Both the position numbers and the translations under genes were made by a program. From NCBI RefSeq assembly GCF_900101395.1, contig NZ_FMZO01000014.1, forward strand, positions 1 through 64,000: DNA of 64,000 bases, read 5' to 3'. The notes below the pieces were generated by a model. It saw nothing but the letters and a program-made list of their open reading frames with translations, ran no database searches and had not been told where the DNA came from. Below, in pieces: positions 59,888 through 64,000 of the stretch (the stretch's first letter is position 1; every line of letters begins with the position of its first letter). The DNA comes from Niabella drilacis (lineage in GTDB: Bacteria > Bacteroidota > Bacteroidia > Chitinophagales > Chitinophagaceae).

Positions 59888-62041
59888 ATGAAACAGATCA
59901 TCAACATACAATTAGGCGGCCGCAGTATTGCCATTGAAGATACGGCAGCACAAAAAGTGCAGCAGTACCTGGAAAGCCTGCGCGCTCATTTTTCAAAAGA
60001 GCCCGGGCGGGATGAGATCCTTGCAGATATTGAGGCCCGTTTTTCCGAGCTCATGTTTGAAAAACTGCGCAAAGGAGCGCCCCATATTGCCGAAGCGGAT
60101 GTGGATGAAATGATTGCCACCATGGGCCGGCCGGAAGATTTTGCCGAAGAGGCCGGAACCGATAGCCAGGCGCAGGACAGCAGCAGCCAAAGCCGCTTTG
60201 CAGCAGGAAGCCGCAAACTGTACCGGGACGCCAATAACAAAGTGCTGGGAGGCGTATGCAGTGGTGTGGCCAACTGGATCAATATCGACCCATCCATTGT
60301 TAGGGTGCTGTTTGCCATTATTGCCTTTGGAAGCTTTGGCACCGGTTTACTGATCTATATCCTGCTCTGGATCTTTTTACCTGCCCGGGACCTGGAGGGC
60401 TACAAGGGCAAGCGCCTGTTCCGCAATCCTGATGATAAAAAGATTGGTGGTGTAGCCAGCGGTATTGCGGCCTATTTTGGCAAGGAGGCCAATACGGTAC
60501 GGCTGATCTTTGCCTTGCCTTTTATTCTCAGCATCATCAACGGTATTTTCAGTCACGGGAATTTTGACCCCTTCCGGGGCGTATTCTTCGGCTCGCTCAG
60601 CGGCACTTTTCTTACCGCCTATATCATCCTCTGGATCGTATTGCCGGAAGCCATCAGCCCCTATGAAAAAATGGAAATGCATGGCCAGCCGGTGGATTTG
60701 AACTCTATTAAGAATAACGTTCAGAATTCGATGGGCGACGTTTCCAGCAGGATCAGGAACTGGGGCAAGGAAGTTCAGGACTCAGCAGAACGGTTTGGCA
60801 ACTCCGGCACAACCTATGGGCGTAATTTTGGCAGGGAATTTGGCAGCGCCGCAGGACGGGGTGCCCGCGGACTGGGGCATGGCATTGCCGTAGTGATCAA
60901 AGCCATTTTCCTCATCATCTTCGGAACCATTATCTTTTCTCTTTTTATAGGACTGCTGGCATTGCTGTTCAGCGGCTATGTATTTGCTCCTTTTAATAAT
61001 TTTTTATGGACCAGTGAAAACCAGCAGTTCCTTGCCTGGGCCACCGTACTCCTGTTTATCGGCGCTCCCATTGTGGGATCGGTGATCTGGCTGTTCCGCA
61101 TGATCCTGAACGTGACCACACCCGGCAACTACCTGAACTGGCTGTTTGGAGGTCTCTGGGCCTTTGGATGGGTGTTCCTTGTACTGTTTGTGAGCAGTAT
61201 CTCCAGGGACTTTAAGAGAAACCAGTCGGCTGAAACATCTGTTGCCATTACGCAGCCCCGGAACGGCAAACTGATCCTTACCGTTTCCCAGCCGGAACTG
61301 GAATTCAACGGTGATTTTACCTGGATGCGCGATACGGATGGGGATCGTATTTCCGGGTTTAGTCTTACTAAAGACACCCTGAAATTATCCGACATATCAA
61401 TCCTGTTTGAAAAGAGCCCCGACTCGCTGTACCATGTAGCTATCGACAGGCAGAGTTTTGGCAATACGGATGAAGAGGCCCTGGCCCGCCTGAATAAGAT
61501 CCACTACACCGTTAGTTCGGCAGACAGCATCCTGGACCTGGCCAGCGGTTTTTCGGTTGATAAAACCAGCAAATACCGGATGCAGCGGGTTCAGGTGATC
61601 GTTCAGGTTCCTGTTGGCAAAAAAGTACAACTGGATCCTTCCGTAAATGAAAAACTCAACACCCTTGATATTGAAGTAGAATCCGGGAAAGCCGGTATCC
61701 GCCGCATACGTGAAAGAAGGAATTACCGTTATTATACCCCCAACATCGCCTATACCATGATGGAGAACGGCTCGCTGAAAAGTGAGCATGAACCCGAAGA
61801 AAGCAATACCATCACCCCCGGGGCTGACACCACTTACAGATGGAAAGAGCCGGCCGGCAGTAAGGACTCTGCAAAAGAGGTACCCGCCGGAACCTACCGC
61901 TACTCTTCTGCTGCCGAAACGGTTCAAAAGGATTCAGCGGCCAGTTCCAAACCGGTTAATCTTTCTAAAGAAGAACTGAACCACCTGTTGCAGCAAAAGG
62001 AAAAAGAGATCGAAGAGCTGCGTAAAAAAGTAAACCGGTAA
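59888..62041 (+). CDS. Large PspC-domain membrane protein
   Basis: 717 residues. The N-terminal cytoplasmic segment (about 1-95) has repeated acidic helices (ILADIEARFSELMFEKL, VDEMIATMGRPEDFAEEAG). There are two PspC domains: KLYRDANNKVLGGVCSGVAN (from about 109) and RLFRNPDDKKIGGVASGIAA (from about 175). Further membrane helices at about 335-360, 375-400 and 420-440 follow, then a soluble beta-rich C-terminal half (LILTVSQPELEFNGDFTW, FSVDKTSKYRMQRVQVIVQV) and a terminal coiled coil (LNHLLQQKEKEIEELRKKV). PspC proteins answer envelope stress. The C-terminal half is shared by Bacteroidota homologues but is not understood. Confidence 0.9.
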   Translation: MKQIINIQLGGRSIAIEDTAAQKVQQYLESLRAHFSKEPGRDEILADIEARFSELMFEKLRKGAPHIAEADVDEMIATMGRPEDFAEEAGTDSQAQDSSSQSRFAAGSRKLYRDANNKVLGGVCSGVANWINIDPSIVRVLFAIIAFGSFGTGLLIYILLWIFLPARDLEGYKGKRLFRNPDDKKIGGVASGIAAYFGKEANTVRLIFALPFILSIINGIFSHGNFDPFRGVFFGSLSGTFLTAYIILWIVLPEAISPYEKMEMHGQPVDLNSIKNNVQNSMGDVSSRIRNWGKEVQDSAERFGNSGTTYGRNFGREFGSAAGRGARGLGHGIAVVIKAIFLIIFGTIIFSLFIGLLALLFSGYVFAPFNNFLWTSENQQFLAWATVLLFIGAPIVGSVIWLFRMILNVTTPGNYLNWLFGGLWAFGWVFLVLFVSSISRDFKRNQSAETSVAITQPRNGKLILTVSQPELEFNGDFTWMRDTDGDRISGFSLTKDTLKLSDISILFEKSPDSLYHVAIDRQSFGNTDEEALARLNKIHYTVSSADSILDLASGFSVDKTSKYRMQRVQVIVQVPVGKKVQLDPSVNEKLNTLDIEVESGKAGIRRIRERRNYRYYTPNIAYTMMENGSLKSEHEPEESNTITPGADTTYRWKEPAGSKDSAKEVPAGTYRYSSAAETVQKDSAASSKPVNLSKEELNHLLQQKEKEIEELRKKVNR

Positions 62042-62050
62042 CCAAATCCA

Positions 62051-62077
62051 CCGGGCAATCTTCCTGAGGTTGCCCGG
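62051..62077 (+). terminator. Hairpin after the PspC gene
   Basis: 8-bp GC-rich stem CCGGGCAA / TTGCCCGG with an 11-base loop. It lacks a following T-run, so it may only attenuate read-through into the next gene. Confidence 0.4.
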
Positions 62078-62176
62078 TAATTCCCACTTCTCATACCAGC
62101 AGCAGGCCAGGCTATGCTGCTTTAAAAAACGGGCATACTCCCGTAAGGGACCCTTATGGCCTAAAAAATACAAAAT

Positions 62177-64000
62177 ATGAATCTTGCCATCCGCCGTATC
62201 ACAACCCAGGTCTTGCTCTCATTGATCTTCCTGAGCCATTTGCAGGCACAGGAACAACCCGTCCGCAAAACGATCTCCGGTCTTATAAAGGACAGTCTTA
62301 CAAAAGAACCGCTGGCATTTGCCACGATTGCCGTTCTTACAAAGGCGGGTACTCCGGACACCGTGCTCTCCTGTAATGAACAGGGCCTTTTTACTGTTAC
62401 CCTGCCGCCAAATGGCCGGCTTACATTCACCGCAACCGGTTACCATCCAAAAACAATGACCGCAAACGCTCTTACATTCCTGCCGGAGCCGGTCATTTAC
62501 CTGAAAGCACAATTGCAGGAATTAAAGGGCGTAACGGTAACTTCCACCAAACCGCTGATCCGGCGTGAAGTGGACAAGCTTATCTATAACATGGAGGCAG
62601 ACCCGGAAAGCAAGTTCCGCAGCACGCTGGATATTCTAAAAAAAGTACCTTTTCTTTCAGTAACGGCACAGGGTGGCCTGTTGTTTAAAGGCAATTCCAG
62701 CTACCGGATCCTGATCAACGGAAAGCCATCCGGCATGATGGACAATAATCCTTCGGAGGTGCTTAAAAGTTTGCCCGCATCCACCATCCAGGACATCGAA
62801 GTATATACAACGCCCCCCTCCAAATATGATGCAGAAGGCCTTGCCGGCGTCATTAATATCATTACCACCAAAAAAGTGGGGGAAGGTTATAAAGGCACCC
62901 TTAACCTGAATGAAAGTATTCCAACCGGCGGGCCCGGTGCCGGCTTTTCCTTTACTGCCACACATAAAAAATTCGGGGTCGAACTATACGGCGGCGCCAA
63001 CAGCACGCATAATCCTGCGGCCCAAACCAGCATCAGCCGCACTACAACCGGCGATCAGCCAACACAATTAGCCGTTTCCGGCTCCGGTAAAAATAACAAT
63101 AACGGCCGGTACCTTGGCTCGCAGTTCAGCTACGAGATCGATTCGCTCCAGCTGGTTACGGCCCAGCTGAATGCAAACGGCTTTTATTCAAAAGGGCAGG
63201 TTTCAAGATTTTCTATGCTGCAGGATGCCGCCACACTGTTACAACAATTTCGCCAGCAAAATACAGTCCGGGGTAAAAATAATGGCTTTGACGGATCACT
63301 GAACTACCAGCTGGGGTTTAAAAAAGATAAGTCAAAATTGCTTACGGCCTCCTACCGTTTTATGCAATATCAAACCGGGAGCCGTTCAGAAAACGGCTTT
63401 ACCGAACTGGTCCATTATGATATTGCCGACTTTAACCAGTTTAACAATACCGCTATACAGGAACAGACCGGCCAGGCCGATTATATTCAAACAGTCAAAA
63501 AAATAAAACTGGAAGCGGGGATAAAAGCCATCTTCCGGCAAAATCAAAGCAACTTTCATACGCTGCAATATGATGGCAGCACCTTTATTGAGGACCCGGC
63601 CCAGCAAAACGTGTTTACCAACAATCAAACGGTACTTTCCGCGTACAACACCTATATGCTGGCCTTAAAGCAATGGAGCTTTAAGGCGGGCGCAAGGCTG
63701 GAACAAACCACGAATCATATCGACTTTCAATCTACCCGCACACAGGTACAGAATCATTACCTCAACCTGATCCCTGCCGTTGTTATCAACCGCAACAACA
63801 CGAACGGAAGCTATATCAACCTGGGGTATAGCCAGCGATTAAAACGCCCCGGCATTAACCGCCTGAACCCGTTTGTAAACCGTTCCAATCCCGATTTTGA
63901 AGAAACGGGCAACCCCCATCTTAAAGCCACGCTGTTGCATAACTTTGACCTGGGCTACGGCTTTAACCGGAAGCAGTCCCTTAATATAGGACTTAACTAT
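62177..64000 (+). CDS. Outer-membrane beta-barrel protein, TonB-receptor-like (partial, runs off window)
   Basis: Frame open from the ATG at 62177 to the window end (608 codons seen). Signal peptide (VLLSLIFLSHLQAQ), then a CarboxypepD_reg-like domain (TISGLIKDSLTKEPLAFATI) and a plug-like domain (IDKL-type RREVDKLIYNMEADPESKF, TLDILKKVPFLSV, YRILINGKPSG, LPASTIQDIEVYTTPPSKYD, GVINIITTKK). The start of a large beta barrel follows (RLEQTTNHIDFQSTRTQV, INLGYSQRLKRPGINRLNPF). This fits the 'outer membrane beta-barrel family protein' group related to TonB-dependent receptors. It sits 135 bases after the PspC gene on the same strand. Confidence 0.9.
   Translation, partial: MNLAIRRITTQVLLSLIFLSHLQAQEQPVRKTISGLIKDSLTKEPLAFATIAVLTKAGTPDTVLSCNEQGLFTVTLPPNGRLTFTATGYHPKTMTANALTFLPEPVIYLKAQLQELKGVTVTSTKPLIRREVDKLIYNMEADPESKFRSTLDILKKVPFLSVTAQGGLLFKGNSSYRILINGKPSGMMDNNPSEVLKSLPASTIQDIEVYTTPPSKYDAEGLAGVINIITTKKVGEGYKGTLNLNESIPTGGPGAGFSFTATHKKFGVELYGGANSTHNPAAQTSISRTTTGDQPTQLAVSGSGKNNNNGRYLGSQFSYEIDSLQLVTAQLNANGFYSKGQVSRFSMLQDAATLLQQFRQQNTVRGKNNGFDGSLNYQLGFKKDKSKLLTASYRFMQYQTGSRSENGFTELVHYDIADFNQFNNTAIQEQTGQADYIQTVKKIKLEAGIKAIFRQNQSNFHTLQYDGSTFIEDPAQQNVFTNNQTVLSAYNTYMLALKQWSFKAGARLEQTTNHIDFQSTRTQVQNHYLNLIPAVVINRNNTNGSYINLGYSQRLKRPGINRLNPFVNRSNPDFEETGNPHLKATLLHNFDLGYGFNRKQSLNIGLNY

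Overview
The window looks like chromosomal DNA of a Bacteroidota bacterium, most probably Chitinophagaceae. The genus is not resolved; a Niabella-like genome would fit. The evidence is Bacteroidota-type promoters (TAnnTTTG minus-7 elements), a DUF3098 protein next to uppP, a propeller-type one-piece sensor kinase, LytTR regulators, an S46 dipeptidyl peptidase, TonB-dependent receptors with carboxypeptidase-like N-terminal domains, and GC content of about 45-50%. Gene content is mostly chromosomal. No tRNA, rRNA, CRISPR array, transposase or phage structural gene was seen.

Layout: 0-4.3 kb is a small accessory region: a GIY-YIG nuclease gene flanked by 14-bp tandem repeats, a methyltransferase whose C-terminus is encoded by the same repeat, a MarR/membrane-protein operon with a palindromic operator, a fused START-like protein and an ORF6N protein. 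4.3-13.3 kb holds housekeeping genes (hemL, uppP, DUF3098, leuS), a DUF937-OmpA protein and an M16 peptidase. 13.3-21.5 kb is a minus-strand run of three exported TlpA-like thioredoxin proteins, a LytS-type kinase, a PIN/RHH toxin-antitoxin pair and a LytTR regulator. 21.7-30 kb has an FUSC-type membrane protein, decayed palindromic repeats, feoB and a large propeller-amidohydrolase. 30-39.5 kb has small lipoproteins, adk, an exported MsrB, a MacAB-TolC-like four-gene efflux operon and a transglutaminase-like protein.

39.5-46.1 kb is a probable phosphate-acquisition locus. A beta-helix lipoprotein and a TonB-dependent receptor are divergent from a DUF47-PiT pair. Between them is an array of six 7-bp elements at exact 11-bp spacing, built like a Pho box and placed just upstream of the receptor's putative minus-7 element. 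I consider this the strongest regulatory finding here.

46.1-64 kb contains galE, a striking pair of hairpins with mutually complementary loops next to an internally deleted AlbA_2-type ATPase gene, a dipeptide epimerase, a propeller histidine kinase with its NarL regulator, an S46 peptidase, a GH140-like glycosidase, a 2-hydroxyacid dehydrogenase, a PadR/PspC envelope-stress pair, and the start of an outer-membrane beta-barrel protein cut by the window edge.

All function calls come from reading motifs and domain patterns by eye. No database search was run.
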